Origin: Candidatus Geothermarchaeum rappei
GTDB lineage: Archaea; Thermoproteota; Nitrososphaeria; Geothermarchaeales; JDFR-13
Direction of reading: 5' to 3'
Assembly: GCA_002011085.2 (NCBI GenBank)
Contig: MTMB02000001.1
Location: 477,820 to 541,819 of the forward strand
DNA: 64,000 nucleotides
Shown one piece after another: positions 1 to 9,619 of the stretch. The position numbers were made by a program, and so were the translations under genes. Within the stretch, counting starts at the first letter, position 1, and every line of letters begins with the position of its first letter. Below the pieces are notes generated by a model. The model did not search any database and had not been told where the DNA came from. It worked only from the letters and a program-made list of their open reading frames with translations.

Positions 1-336
1 AACCTATGGTCGATGCCATTATGCATCACCGAATACCTGACCAAAATTAATATTTCTGGCTGGAAACTGATAAATAAGTAATTAATATTGATAGATATCA
101 GTAGATATTTATTTTTATCAAAAAAATATAAAAAACAAGATTTACCCTAATAACTAACTTTCAGATTTTGGAATAATATTTAAAATATTAATTTTGTTTC
201 AATCAAAAAATAAATTTAGTCTATTGTCTTCATTGACTTAGGCCATAATGTTATGAAAATTAAAATAAGGATATTCATCAATAAAAATTTGTGATAGATA
301 GGGGAGAGGGTTAATAGGTTCAGAGGTTGGTTATAC

Positions 337-2367
337 ATGGTATACAATAAACTTAAAATTATATTCTACTTATTCATGATAACTTTATTAGTCCTTCCCC
401 TAGTCTCGTCCTTACATGGAGGTTTATCCACAGTATATGGCTCTAGCGGATTCTCCTATTCATCTAAAAAGACATCAAACGGATTTTATGTAAATATGTA
501 TTACAATGGAGTAGCAATAGGATTTGTTGAGGTATCTGTTGAGAGATTATTTATCTATCCTAGGGAGCCTTATGACATAATCATTGAATTCGGGATATAC
601 ACAAGCACCTTAAAATCCATTTTAGGAGGGGGCAATGTAGATATCCATATAATTCTGGACTACACGTTTACAATAAACGATGAGGAATCCGTGTCGGGCA
701 GTAAATTAATAGTTCATGGAGATATAATAAGATTATCTCTTATAACCGACCTCAATGATTTTGATAAAGTGGCTATTGATGAGCTATATTTCACTTTCGT
801 CTCATATGCTGGGGATAAGGGGATTTCTGGAGTCGTTGATCTGTTGAGTGAGTTCAACAAATATGATGTGCCACGTTACTTCATTAAGAACCTGAATTAC
901 TATGCTCTATATACTGACTTTAAACTAGTTGATCCAGGATGGGCAAACTATTATATATATCTCTTAGGCAGACGAGTCGGTATACTAAAGATATCTGCCT
1001 CATACTGGTTCAACTATACACCTGCTCTCAGGATATATCTCGATATCTATGACAGAGACCTAGCTAGAATGTTAAACACCACGATTCTCCTCAAGGCTAA
1101 GGCAGATAATCCTGGGGATGAGATAATAGTTACAGCCAATATAACACCTGGCGAAGACTTCATTATTCCTAAGGAGGCTCCCGAGCTAGAGGCTCATGAG
1201 AAGCTAACCATAACAAGTATATCTATTTTATTTAAGATATCCAAGCTGGACATCATGTTAAATGTCTCAAGAGATATTGGAACAATAAATATTGTGAGGA
1301 AAGAATATGAGTACTCTCTCCCATTCAACGCGACTCTATTGGATGTTAAGGAGCTGGGTAGGGGCTGGGTGGAGGCGGATATTGCCGTTGAAGGTAAATT
1401 TGATTATGGAAGCCTATTTATAGACTATGAGCCTTTCGACGGCTATCCATCTCCAGAAATTATAAAGGCTTTTGTCGCTAGGAATGTCGAGGAACATGAT
1501 CTCCTTATAAAGGTCTTAATGTGTTTCAAGGATACGGGTAGGATCATAGGATACGTTAAATTGGGTGAGTTGGCTCCAGAGAAAAGAGTGAGGGTAACTG
1601 ATGTTCCTATTGACATCATTCTATCAACAGCTAATATGATACGCGCATCGGATATCCCCTTAAACTATACAGCTTTGGAAGTCAACATGTCCTGGTACCT
1701 TGAATTAAGTAAATTATTGAGGTGGATCAGGCTAGGTATAGGTAGTGATGAGGAGATTCTCAAATATAGTAAGGAGGCTGCTATATTATCATCTCTCATA
1801 TCTAACTATAGATATTTAAGAGAGTATCTGGTGGAGATACCTATCTCCACCCAGCTGGATATAAGTGATAACATGCTCATCAACACGACGCTATGGATAG
1901 ATGTAGATGATCCAGATAGGCCTGTTGTAATATATATTGAGCCAGTTTATAGCGAGGAGTTTACTCCTTCACCGACAAGCTACAGACAGATGTATAACGG
2001 GTCTTCATGGGGTATTTACGTCTCTATGATCGGATATAAGGAGTTAACCAAGAATATCCTCATTAATCTCGGTCCAGCAGTATTCTCAACATGTGGCGAT
2101 GGAGAGGGTATAGAGACAATTCAGCTGAAGGCGTTGAGGATATATGTTGTAAATGCTGATAAGGTAAAGGTATTAAAGCTAAAATCAATGTTATATGAGG
2201 CGGATCCCCCTATAGATACACCCTCGCTATGTACCGAGCTTATTGTTGAAGAGGCTGAGGAGCCGTGGAAGAAACTTGTTGAGTTTATTCTCAACCTCAT
2301 ACTCCCGACTATATTTATAGTAATCGCCTTGTTAGCTGGCATAGTAGTAGCTATATACAGATTTTAA
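337..2367 (+). CDS. Large secreted/membrane-anchored protein of unknown function (N-terminal signal/TM, C-terminal TM helix)
   Basis: 676-aa ORF; hydrophobic N-terminus (IIFYLFMITLLVLPLVSS) and C-terminal TM (FILNLILPTIFIVIALLAGIVVAIYRF). Confidence 0.7.
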   Translation: MVYNKLKIIFYLFMITLLVLPLVSSLHGGLSTVYGSSGFSYSSKKTSNGFYVNMYYNGVAIGFVEVSVERLFIYPREPYDIIIEFGIYTSTLKSILGGGNVDIHIILDYTFTINDEESVSGSKLIVHGDIIRLSLITDLNDFDKVAIDELYFTFVSYAGDKGISGVVDLLSEFNKYDVPRYFIKNLNYYALYTDFKLVDPGWANYYIYLLGRRVGILKISASYWFNYTPALRIYLDIYDRDLARMLNTTILLKAKADNPGDEIIVTANITPGEDFIIPKEAPELEAHEKLTITSISILFKISKLDIMLNVSRDIGTINIVRKEYEYSLPFNATLLDVKELGRGWVEADIAVEGKFDYGSLFIDYEPFDGYPSPEIIKAFVARNVEEHDLLIKVLMCFKDTGRIIGYVKLGELAPEKRVRVTDVPIDIILSTANMIRASDIPLNYTALEVNMSWYLELSKLLRWIRLGIGSDEEILKYSKEAAILSSLISNYRYLREYLVEIPISTQLDISDNMLINTTLWIDVDDPDRPVVIYIEPVYSEEFTPSPTSYRQMYNGSSWGIYVSMIGYKELTKNILINLGPAVFSTCGDGEGIETIQLKALRIYVVNADKVKVLKLKSMLYEADPPIDTPSLCTELIVEEAEEPWKKLVEFILNLILPTIFIVIALLAGIVVAIYRF

Positions 2368-2399
2368 TAAAAGATGGATATGGTTTGGTTATGAAAGTG

Positions 2400-2843
2400 C
2401 TACGTTAGCGTATTGTTTACAGTAACTATCCCTACGTATTTCGAGACATAGGTTTTACCATCACTAGCTACTACCCTTATATAATACTCCCCGTTACTGA
2501 CTTTGGTTGTGTCCCACATATATGTACCAATGTTGTCAATACCATATGCAATTGTATGCCAAGTGGGTGGTGGACACGATGGACATAGCTGAGGATGGTC
2601 CGATGTATAGTCAATAAATATTATAAGCTCCTCATTATCAGGATCCGAGGCAATCCATCTTATCTCTACAGTACCATTTAATACATCACCCTCCTTAGGT
2701 GATAGGATCTCTATAACTGGAGGATTATTATAAGCCCCCCAATACCCTTGGATAGAGGAAAAAGTATTAATTATAACCCAGCCGACCAGCATCGTCATTA
2801 TAAGGCCTGCTGCAACAGCAATCAACAAATTCGTCCTATTCAA
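2400..2843 (-). CDS. Small membrane-anchored extracellular protein with Ig/fibronectin-like region
   Basis: 147-aa ORF; N-terminal TM followed by PPVIEILSPKEGDVLNGTVEIRWIASDPDN..., typical of Ig-like domains. Confidence 0.65.
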   Translation of the reverse strand: MNRTNLLIAVAAGLIMTMLVGWVIINTFSSIQGYWGAYNNPPVIEILSPKEGDVLNGTVEIRWIASDPDNEELIIFIDYTSDHPQLCPSCPPPTWHTIAYGIDNIGTYMWDTTKVSNGEYYIRVVASDGKTYVSKYVGIVTVNNTLT

Positions 2844-3067
2844 CTTTTAACACCGTTTTTCTCAATATATGAGTCTTTCACAAACTATATAACTCTATCC
2901 ATGTTATCTTAAGATTTTGATCGGCTTGAATAATCCCAAGTTTATATCCCTTATATCTATACTTTATAGTCTTCTATGTTTACAATATATTATCATTTTT
3001 GTATTAGGTAGGTGTATATATTAGTGAAATATCACAATAGCAAATTGGTATGTGGACGGTGATCTGA

Positions 3068-5191
3068 TTGCCAATACATTACAATGCATCCCTATTTGTA
3101 GTAGCCATATTGGCTCTTGCATATGATACATACCTCATGTGGAAAAAGGGATACAAATCTACATTAGTATATTATGTAGGTTATGCAGCCACCATACTCG
3201 GGTCAATTGTATTTATACTGGCTTTCCTACTAGATGAGTTCTCTCTTGTCGAGGTATATAACTATTCCGCTAGGTCCATGGATCCCTATTTAAAGCTCGC
3301 CTCATCTTGGAGCGGTAGCGGGGGCTTCATAATATGGTGGCTCCTCTTCTTCTCGGTCATCGCCCTTATTCACAGGTATAGTGTTACACGGTCAGAGGTG
3401 GGTGATAAAGAGGCTGAATCATATAAAAAACATTTTATTATGTACAACCTCGCTGCCCTCGTGTTAGTAGTGTCTCTCTTCGTGGCAGACACGTTTCAGA
3501 CATTTAAAGTTGCACCTATTGATGGTGTCGGTCTCAATCCATTGCTAAAGAACTTCTGGAACTACTTCCATCCACCCAGCGCCATATTAAGTTACGCGTT
3601 ATCATTGGCCGTGGGTATATCGGCTATATCAAAAGTTCCGAAGAAATTTACCAATTTAATGGCGTCCCTTGCATGGCTTATGGTGACTATTGCAAATATC
3701 CTGGGGGGAATATGGGCTTATTTCACATTAGGTTGGGGTGGATACTGGGCTTGGGATCCTGTTGAGACGGCATTATTAATGCCTTGGCTCTCCCTAACAG
3801 CATATTTCCACGCAATATACCTCAATAGAGAATTTAGAGATTCCCTGCTGAGTTTAACCGGTTTCTCAGTGGCTTTCGCTGCCTATATTACCAGGGGAGG
3901 CGTATACTCTCCTCTACATGGATTTGGAGGAATATCCATGTCATCGGCTCTTCTCCTACTAATGGGTCTCCCATTCTTAGGATACGCTATTTCGGAGATG
4001 AGTAAACTCTCAATGGAGGCATTTTATAAGAGTCTTAGGTCACTGTATGAAATGACAATGTCGTTATCATCTCTCGCTATACTAGGAATATACTTCGTGT
4101 CCTTTATTACACTGGCTTCACAGAGCCTATATACTGTCTTTACAGGCGGTCAACTGGCTTTAGATGTGTCTCTATATAATTATCTAAGTGCACCGTTTAC
4201 ATTGATATTCATAGCGTTACTACCGGGGTGCTCTGCCTACTTTATCTTCCGTGATAGTAAACGTTTCCTTCTATACTCGATTCTCCCCTCTGTTATTTGT
4301 GCAATGGCCTTGACCATATTTACTGTTTATATGGGTGGATTCTGGTCTCCTCTCTCCTCAACAATAACCAATGCCCTGATCTCAATATTCATACCGTTTT
4401 CACTCGTCGCGTTGGTTGCCACTACAGCAGGGCTGATATACACTATCTTTAAGAAGGAATATAGGGATATAGGTCTCAAGATACTTCATCTATCAATTCC
4501 ACTTATGCTGATTGCAATAGTATTAAGCGGCCCCTTCGCATATAACCAAGCTTATTTCAGAAACTATAAGGTTACCAACGGTGATATAATCGACTTCGGC
4601 GGGTTAAAGCTCCAATACACTGGGGCTCAATTCATCGGTCCAATTGGTGAAATAGCTATTCCTGGAGCGGCTAATGTGCCAAGCCTACCTACAGTGCCTG
4701 AGGAGGTTGAGGCTATCCTAAAGTTTAGAGTCATAGATGGTGCGCCGACGCAGGAGGTTACTATGAGGGTAAGGTTTAACTTCGGGTCCTTTTTCCGGGG
4801 CCATGGGGGGATTGTGGCCGAGCCGATGGTTGTAGATAGTGGTCTAGATGAATATTATTTCGTATTCACTCCTACTTCGGGATTAGACCTATTATACATG
4901 TATGCCAAGGTGATTCATGACAGGATACAGCGGACTGAGCCAGGGCCTACTCAAATGATATATGTCCATGTAATAGCGTTCATCGCTCAAAATATAGGTA
5001 TTGAGCCACAGCAGTTCTATAACGCATCTGCAGCCTGGTCTCCGGATACCGCTGATCTACAGAACTATTTTATAATGAGTTTTAAGAAAGTTCCAATTGT
5101 TAAACTCTTATGGATATCCTCTGTAATAATGATTCTTGGTGAAGTGTTCACCATTATAGTTAGGAGGATACCATGGAGAAGGAGGGATTGA
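3068..5191 (+). CDS. ccmF: Cytochrome c-type biogenesis protein CcmF-like (heme lyase)
   Basis: 707-aa polytopic protein; tryptophan-rich WGGYWAWDPVETALLMPWL (WWD-type) and GSGGFIIWWLLFF motifs; followed by other ccm genes. Confidence 0.88.
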   Translation: MPIHYNASLFVVAILALAYDTYLMWKKGYKSTLVYYVGYAATILGSIVFILAFLLDEFSLVEVYNYSARSMDPYLKLASSWSGSGGFIIWWLLFFSVIALIHRYSVTRSEVGDKEAESYKKHFIMYNLAALVLVVSLFVADTFQTFKVAPIDGVGLNPLLKNFWNYFHPPSAILSYALSLAVGISAISKVPKKFTNLMASLAWLMVTIANILGGIWAYFTLGWGGYWAWDPVETALLMPWLSLTAYFHAIYLNREFRDSLLSLTGFSVAFAAYITRGGVYSPLHGFGGISMSSALLLLMGLPFLGYAISEMSKLSMEAFYKSLRSLYEMTMSLSSLAILGIYFVSFITLASQSLYTVFTGGQLALDVSLYNYLSAPFTLIFIALLPGCSAYFIFRDSKRFLLYSILPSVICAMALTIFTVYMGGFWSPLSSTITNALISIFIPFSLVALVATTAGLIYTIFKKEYRDIGLKILHLSIPLMLIAIVLSGPFAYNQAYFRNYKVTNGDIIDFGGLKLQYTGAQFIGPIGEIAIPGAANVPSLPTVPEEVEAILKFRVIDGAPTQEVTMRVRFNFGSFFRGHGGIVAEPMVVDSGLDEYYFVFTPTSGLDLLYMYAKVIHDRIQRTEPGPTQMIYVHVIAFIAQNIGIEPQQFYNASAAWSPDTADLQNYFIMSFKKVPIVKLLWISSVIMILGEVFTIIVRRIPWRRRD

Positions 5192-5192
5192 A

Positions 5193-5864
5193 ATGAATGG
5201 TTTTGGCCAGAATCTCTCGAAAATACTTTATGTGGTATTTGGACTTGATATAGCCATATTAATTTACTCCGTATTGGCAGGTAGCTACCCAAGTTATCTC
5301 CCGAGTGGTGGAGACCCTACTTCATATTTAATACTCTATATTCATGTGCCGATATCATGGAATATGTATGTAGCATTCACGGTCTCTTTTGTAGCATCCC
5401 TATTATATTTGCTTAAAGAGGATGTTAAATATGATGTCTTGGCGATGACCTCTGTAGTAATTGGTGTAGTATATGGCGTAGCCAGCATAACTACAGGAAT
5501 GTTATGGGCAAACGAGGTGTGGGGTGCTCCGTGGAACTGGGATCCTAGGCAGACCGCTACACTAGTCCTATTCCTAGCATATGTAGGATACATTGCTTTG
5601 AGAGGTTCTATATCAGATGTTGATAGGATGAGGGTCTTTTCAGCTACATATGGTATCGCAGCCTTTGTCACCCTACCGATTAGCTATATATCTGCTGTAT
5701 TATTCAGGAGTCTCCACACTCAGTTACCGGGGCAACCTTTAGGTCCGGAGGCCCATATCCTATTAGGAGTTAGAGTTATAGTATCTTTTACTGTATATAT
5801 CCTCCTACAACATCTATATTATACGAAGGTGAAGAATAGAGTGGAGTCTTCAATGGAGGTGTAG
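5193..5864 (+). CDS. ccmC: Cytochrome c-type biogenesis protein CcmC-like (heme exporter)
   Basis: HVPISWNMYVAF and WGAPWNWDPRQTATLVLFLAYVGYIALR WWD-type motif; position in ccm cluster. Confidence 0.88.
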   Translation: MNGFGQNLSKILYVVFGLDIAILIYSVLAGSYPSYLPSGGDPTSYLILYIHVPISWNMYVAFTVSFVASLLYLLKEDVKYDVLAMTSVVIGVVYGVASITTGMLWANEVWGAPWNWDPRQTATLVLFLAYVGYIALRGSISDVDRMRVFSATYGIAAFVTLPISYISAVLFRSLHTQLPGQPLGPEAHILLGVRVIVSFTVYILLQHLYYTKVKNRVESSMEV

Positions 5865-5868
5865 ATGG

Positions 5869-5973
5869 ATGTACTGGGGTGTTTTCGTCGCTTTATTGAT
5901 ATATGTGGGGGCGTTGACCTCGATCTACTACCTCTCCTCTAGGGGGGTGGATATAAGTGGTAAAGGGGAGTAA
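5869..5973 (+). CDS. CcmD-like single-TM small protein (not in supplied ORF track)
   Basis: 34-aa reading MYWGVFVALLIYVGALTSIYYLSSRGVDISGKGE between ccmC and ccmE; one TM helix, short polar tail, overlaps ccmE start. Confidence 0.65.
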   Translation: MYWGVFVALLIYVGALTSIYYLSSRGVDISGKGE

Positions 5974-6349
5974 GGGGAAGCTGGTATTAATAGCGATTCC
6001 CCTTATGATTGCATTTGCAGTATTAGGATATATCACTCTATTCTCCTCAAGTTATTTAGAGGTATCTGACCTAGCGAGGTATGATAAGCCGGTAAAGGTC
6101 TCTGTAATCGGTAATGTTACAAAAGGGAGTGTAAGGCTATCTGGAGGTTTTATGGAGTTCACTATCACCGATGGAAAAAGCTATGTTAAAGTTGTTTACC
6201 CGGGTGTGTTGCAACTTGATAATGCAACAAGTTATGTCCAAGTAACCGTTGAAGGCGTTTATTATCCAGATAGGAATGTAATTGAGGCATCTAATGTGCT
6301 TTATAAATGCCCCTCTAAACAGGAGTTCAAGTCCACACAGAATCAGTGA
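5957..6349 (+). CDS. ccmE: CcmE-like heme chaperone with Cys instead of His
   Basis: 130 aa; N-terminal TM, OB-fold-like core, C-terminal ASNVLYKCPSKQEF; GTG start; in ccm cluster. Confidence 0.78.
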   Translation: MVKGSKGKLVLIAIPLMIAFAVLGYITLFSSSYLEVSDLARYDKPVKVSVIGNVTKGSVRLSGGFMEFTITDGKSYVKVVYPGVLQLDNATSYVQVTVEGVYYPDRNVIEASNVLYKCPSKQEFKSTQNQ

Positions 6350-7028
6350 TCCGGTGTTTGATGTGGATACGGTGGTTCAGGCAATAGATATATGGAAGCG
6401 GTATCGGGGGAGATGGGTTCTTAAGAGCTTATCTCTAGAGGTTGGAGATTCTTCTCTAACAGCTATCTTGGGTAGGAACGGCGTCGGTAAAACCACGTTT
6501 ATAAAAATCCTATGTGGTCTAGTGAGGCCTACTAAGGGAAAGATTTTTATTTACGGTGAGAACATCCATAGGGGCCAGGGTGATTATAAGGCTACTCTTG
6601 GTGTCCTGATGCATGAAAACATTCTATATGAAGAGTTGACTGTGGAAGAGAACCTAAATTATTATGCTAAAATGTATGGGGTAGATGATCCACTTTCCTC
6701 AGCCCCTGCTAAAGAGGCGTATGAACTACTGGGTTTGGAGAAATATAGGGATACTAAAGTCGGCCATCTTTCATTTGGTTGGAAGAAGAGGGCTAATATA
6801 GTCAGATCCCTAATAAATGACCCTCTACTGGTTATAATGGATGAGCCTACGTCTGGCCTCGATGAGCAGGCTACCGGAGAGGTTGCCCGTCTCCTCGAGA
6901 AGCTATCCTCAAACAAGACAATTATCTTCACTATATCAAATAAAGAAGACCTCGATATTCTACTTGAAAAGGGTATAAAGCCAGATATCTATAGGCTTGA
7001 GAATGGGAGGCTGATTGAATATGTCTAG
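6282..7028 (+). CDS. ccmA: ABC transporter ATPase, CcmA-like (true start probably near 6354-6363)
   Basis: Walker A GRNGVGKTT, signature LSFGWKKR, Walker B LLVIMDEPTSGLD; N-terminal part overlaps ccmE so start uncertain. Confidence 0.8.
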   Translation: MRHLMCFINAPLNRSSSPHRISDPVFDVDTVVQAIDIWKRYRGRWVLKSLSLEVGDSSLTAILGRNGVGKTTFIKILCGLVRPTKGKIFIYGENIHRGQGDYKATLGVLMHENILYEELTVEENLNYYAKMYGVDDPLSSAPAKEAYELLGLEKYRDTKVGHLSFGWKKRANIVRSLINDPLLVIMDEPTSGLDEQATGEVARLLEKLSSNKTIIFTISNKEDLDILLEKGIKPDIYRLENGRLIEYV

Positions 7029-7674
7029 TCTCAACAAGATATACCACTTTCTAATGAAGGATATTCAAGTTGAAGCTAGAAGAGGGTTTGAAGTTTTGGC
7101 CTCCATTGGATTTATATCAGCTGCATCTCTCATCTTGGCTGAAGTAGCTGTAAAATCATTTACTCCACAGTTTGTCATCCCCGGTCTTTGGATAATAGTT
7201 GTCTTCATCGCGATTTTTACTGCGACAACTACTTTCGTGAGGGAGATGGATAAAAGGACTATATATGGCGTGCGCCTATTACCAGTTTCACCATCGATAA
7301 TATTCCTATCTAAGATGATGTTCAGCTTTATATTGATATTGCTCCAAGGAGGCGTCTCTCTCTTTATAATAGCAGTATTCTCTGGGCAACTCTATATGTT
7401 ATCTGTCAATGTGATCTTTGTACTCATCGTCCTCGCCTTACATGTATCTGCTATTGCATCTTTTACCTCTGCACTAGTCATGTATTCCGAAGGCAGAGCC
7501 TTCCTAATACCTATGCTTGTATTCATACTTACAATACCGGTAATTCCTTTGGCTACAACAATATCTGATCCAGCTATACCGTCTTATATGACTGAATATG
7601 TAATGTTCTTGGGTCAGGTGGCTGTAACGCTTATTGTGATGACTATTCTATCGGAGTATATCTTAAAAAGTTAA
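7015..7674 (+). CDS. ccmB: ABC transporter permease, CcmB-like (start 7015 or ATG 7021)
   Basis: 219-aa, about 6 TM helices; FVREMDKRTIYGVRLLPVSPSIIFLSKM typical of CcmB; directly after ccmA. Confidence 0.78.
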   Translation: MNMSSLNKIYHFLMKDIQVEARRGFEVLASIGFISAASLILAEVAVKSFTPQFVIPGLWIIVVFIAIFTATTTFVREMDKRTIYGVRLLPVSPSIIFLSKMMFSFILILLQGGVSLFIIAVFSGQLYMLSVNVIFVLIVLALHVSAIASFTSALVMYSEGRAFLIPMLVFILTIPVIPLATTISDPAIPSYMTEYVMFLGQVAVTLIVMTILSEYILKS

Positions 7675-8012
7675 AAGCACACTCCAGCATCATCTAGTGC
7701 AGCGGCCAATGATCAGCTAAGTATAATCCTTTATTCCATCTATGGTTTTCACCCGCTATAATTAATGATCCTGACTAGCTCCCTGAGACCTGATTCCCCC
7801 GCCTATTAGAATATATTAAAATAACATATCCAATATATACCAGATATATAAAACGCTCCTTCCAATATGTAAAGGTTATTTTTATCGATTTATAATATGA
7901 AATATAGAATGTTTTTATTGGGTTAAAGCCATACATAGACACATGTCTGCTTTTAACCTATGTTGTTCAAGGCTGGAACCAGTAACTAAACATTTTCTTT
8001 GGAGGTGGGGAG

Positions 8013-8774
8013 ATGAGGACGGCGGTTGTCTTAGCTGGGGGTCTAGGTAAGCGTCTAAGGTCGATTACAGGAGGCTATCCAAAATATACCATGAAAATCC
8101 TAGGTCACCCTCTTATCATGTATCCAATAAATACTCTACGGATGTTTGATTTAGACCGACTCGTGATTGTGGTGGCTGAGAGATATGTTAAACTCGTTAA
8201 AAATGATATTAAGGCTTATTTAGATGATGGTCTGGATGTTGTTTATGTAAGTAACCCGTATCCTGAGAGGGAGAATGGATATAGCTTGATGCTCGCAGTT
8301 GACTATGTAGATACGGATGTTTTCCTATTATCTGTTGCAGACCACATATATACGTATGGAGTGGTTAAGAAGCTTGTAGATGACTATAACTCATCGATAG
8401 ACTTCCTCGTAGGAGGCGACTCGTCCCCCAAATACATTAATATAGATGAGGCTACCAAGATAAGGGCCGATGATAATGGGAGAGTTCTAAACATAGGCAA
8501 GAAGATTACTAGATATACCCATATAGATATAGGTGTTTTCATTGTTAGGCGGTATGCGGTTGAAGACGTCCGGTATCTAATGGATACTGAAAAGATAAAG
8601 TTATCCGATGTTATAATGGAACTAGCGAAGAGAGAATACGGGGTATATGTCTCTGATGTAGTAGGCAACGTATGGACCGATGTGGATACGGTTGATGATG
8701 TCCAAGAAATACTATATGGCGAGCGTAGAGCCGTTGTAGAGACTGTTCTCCAGGAGCTGTTGGAAAATGGATAA
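8013..8774 (+). CDS. Sugar nucleotidyltransferase family; probable inositol-1-phosphate cytidylyltransferase (IPCT)
   Basis: MRTAVVLAGGLGKRLRSITGGYPKYTMKILG; NPYPERENGYSLMLA; overlaps downstream CDP-alcohol phosphotransferase. Confidence 0.75.
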   Translation: MRTAVVLAGGLGKRLRSITGGYPKYTMKILGHPLIMYPINTLRMFDLDRLVIVVAERYVKLVKNDIKAYLDDGLDVVYVSNPYPERENGYSLMLAVDYVDTDVFLLSVADHIYTYGVVKKLVDDYNSSIDFLVGGDSSPKYINIDEATKIRADDNGRVLNIGKKITRYTHIDIGVFIVRRYAVEDVRYLMDTEKIKLSDVIMELAKREYGVYVSDVVGNVWTDVDTVDDVQEILYGERRAVVETVLQELLENG

Positions 8775-9390
8775 AAGAGTTAGAGGTAAGCCGACAGACG
8801 GAATAGTCTCCAGATACATAAATCGAAAGATATCCATGAGGATAACTAATTTACTCCTTAAACATACGCCAGATATCCATCCATTGACAGTAACTGTTCT
8901 CACAACTCTCCTTGGTTATCTATCCTTCCCATTTTACTTTATAGGCAACTATATAATCGGCGGCTTAATAGCCCAGCTAGCATCTGTTTTAGATGGGGTT
9001 GATGGGGAGCTGGCAAGAGCTAAAAACATGGTTAGTGATCGAGGGGCATTTATAGACTCCATCCTCGACAGAACTGTTGACCTAGCCATTTTATTTGGGG
9101 CATCTTATTATTCCATGATATACTTAGGGTTCCACTCCCCAATAGACACGTTGATCTACTTATTCACTATATCAGGCTGGATAATGGTAAGTTATTTACA
9201 TGCTAGAATAGAACTTAACCTAGGTAAAGAGACTGCTGCTGAGGTTCCGAGATTTGCATCCAGGGATGTCAGGATATTCATCTTATTCATCGGTAGTATA
9301 TTTGGATATGTCTATTATTCACTTATCGCCACGGGAGTGTTATGCTACATATATATATTGATTAGGTTTTTCAAATCCATCCACAAGTAA
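8767..9390 (+). CDS. CDP-alcohol phosphatidyltransferase; probable di-myo-inositol-phosphate-phosphate synthase (DIPPS)
   Basis: DGVDGELARAKNMVSDRGAFIDSILD matches the CDP-OH-P-transferase motif; coupled to IPCT-like gene. Confidence 0.75.
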   Translation: MDKRVRGKPTDGIVSRYINRKISMRITNLLLKHTPDIHPLTVTVLTTLLGYLSFPFYFIGNYIIGGLIAQLASVLDGVDGELARAKNMVSDRGAFIDSILDRTVDLAILFGASYYSMIYLGFHSPIDTLIYLFTISGWIMVSYLHARIELNLGKETAAEVPRFASRDVRIFILFIGSIFGYVYYSLIATGVLCYIYILIRFFKSIHK

Positions 9391-9531
9391 ATAAACCGAG
9401 GAAGTATATAGAATTCATAGAATCGTCTAGGCTATGGTTTAAACGAAGTACATCCTTTATATGCGAAAGTTATTTAGTATCTTAAGCATATTTTGAAAAC
9501 AGAATTATATATTTCGGCTGGTTTTTAAATA

Positions 9532-9552
9532 TTGTATAACTAGGTTATACAA
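9532..9552. promoter_or_regulatory. Perfect inverted repeat TTGTATAAC-TAG-GTTATACAA, candidate operator
   Basis: 9-bp perfect arms, 3-bp spacer, just downstream of a TTTTTAAATATT TATA-like element and upstream of the 9620 gene. Confidence 0.55.
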
Positions 9553-9619
9553 GTTTTGAAGGAGGTGTTCCACCATATCTTATAAAGAACTTCCTGGCCC
9601 AAAAAGTAGAGAGTATCTC

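Noticed and set aside
55-125. AT-rich inverted-repeat-like stretch (GATAAATAA ... TTATTTTTATC) near the window start
   Set aside because: Low complexity and imperfect pairing; expected by chance in such AT-rich intergenic DNA.
330-338. GTTATACAT half-site resembling the 9532-9552 operator
   Set aside because: No matching left arm at the required spacing.
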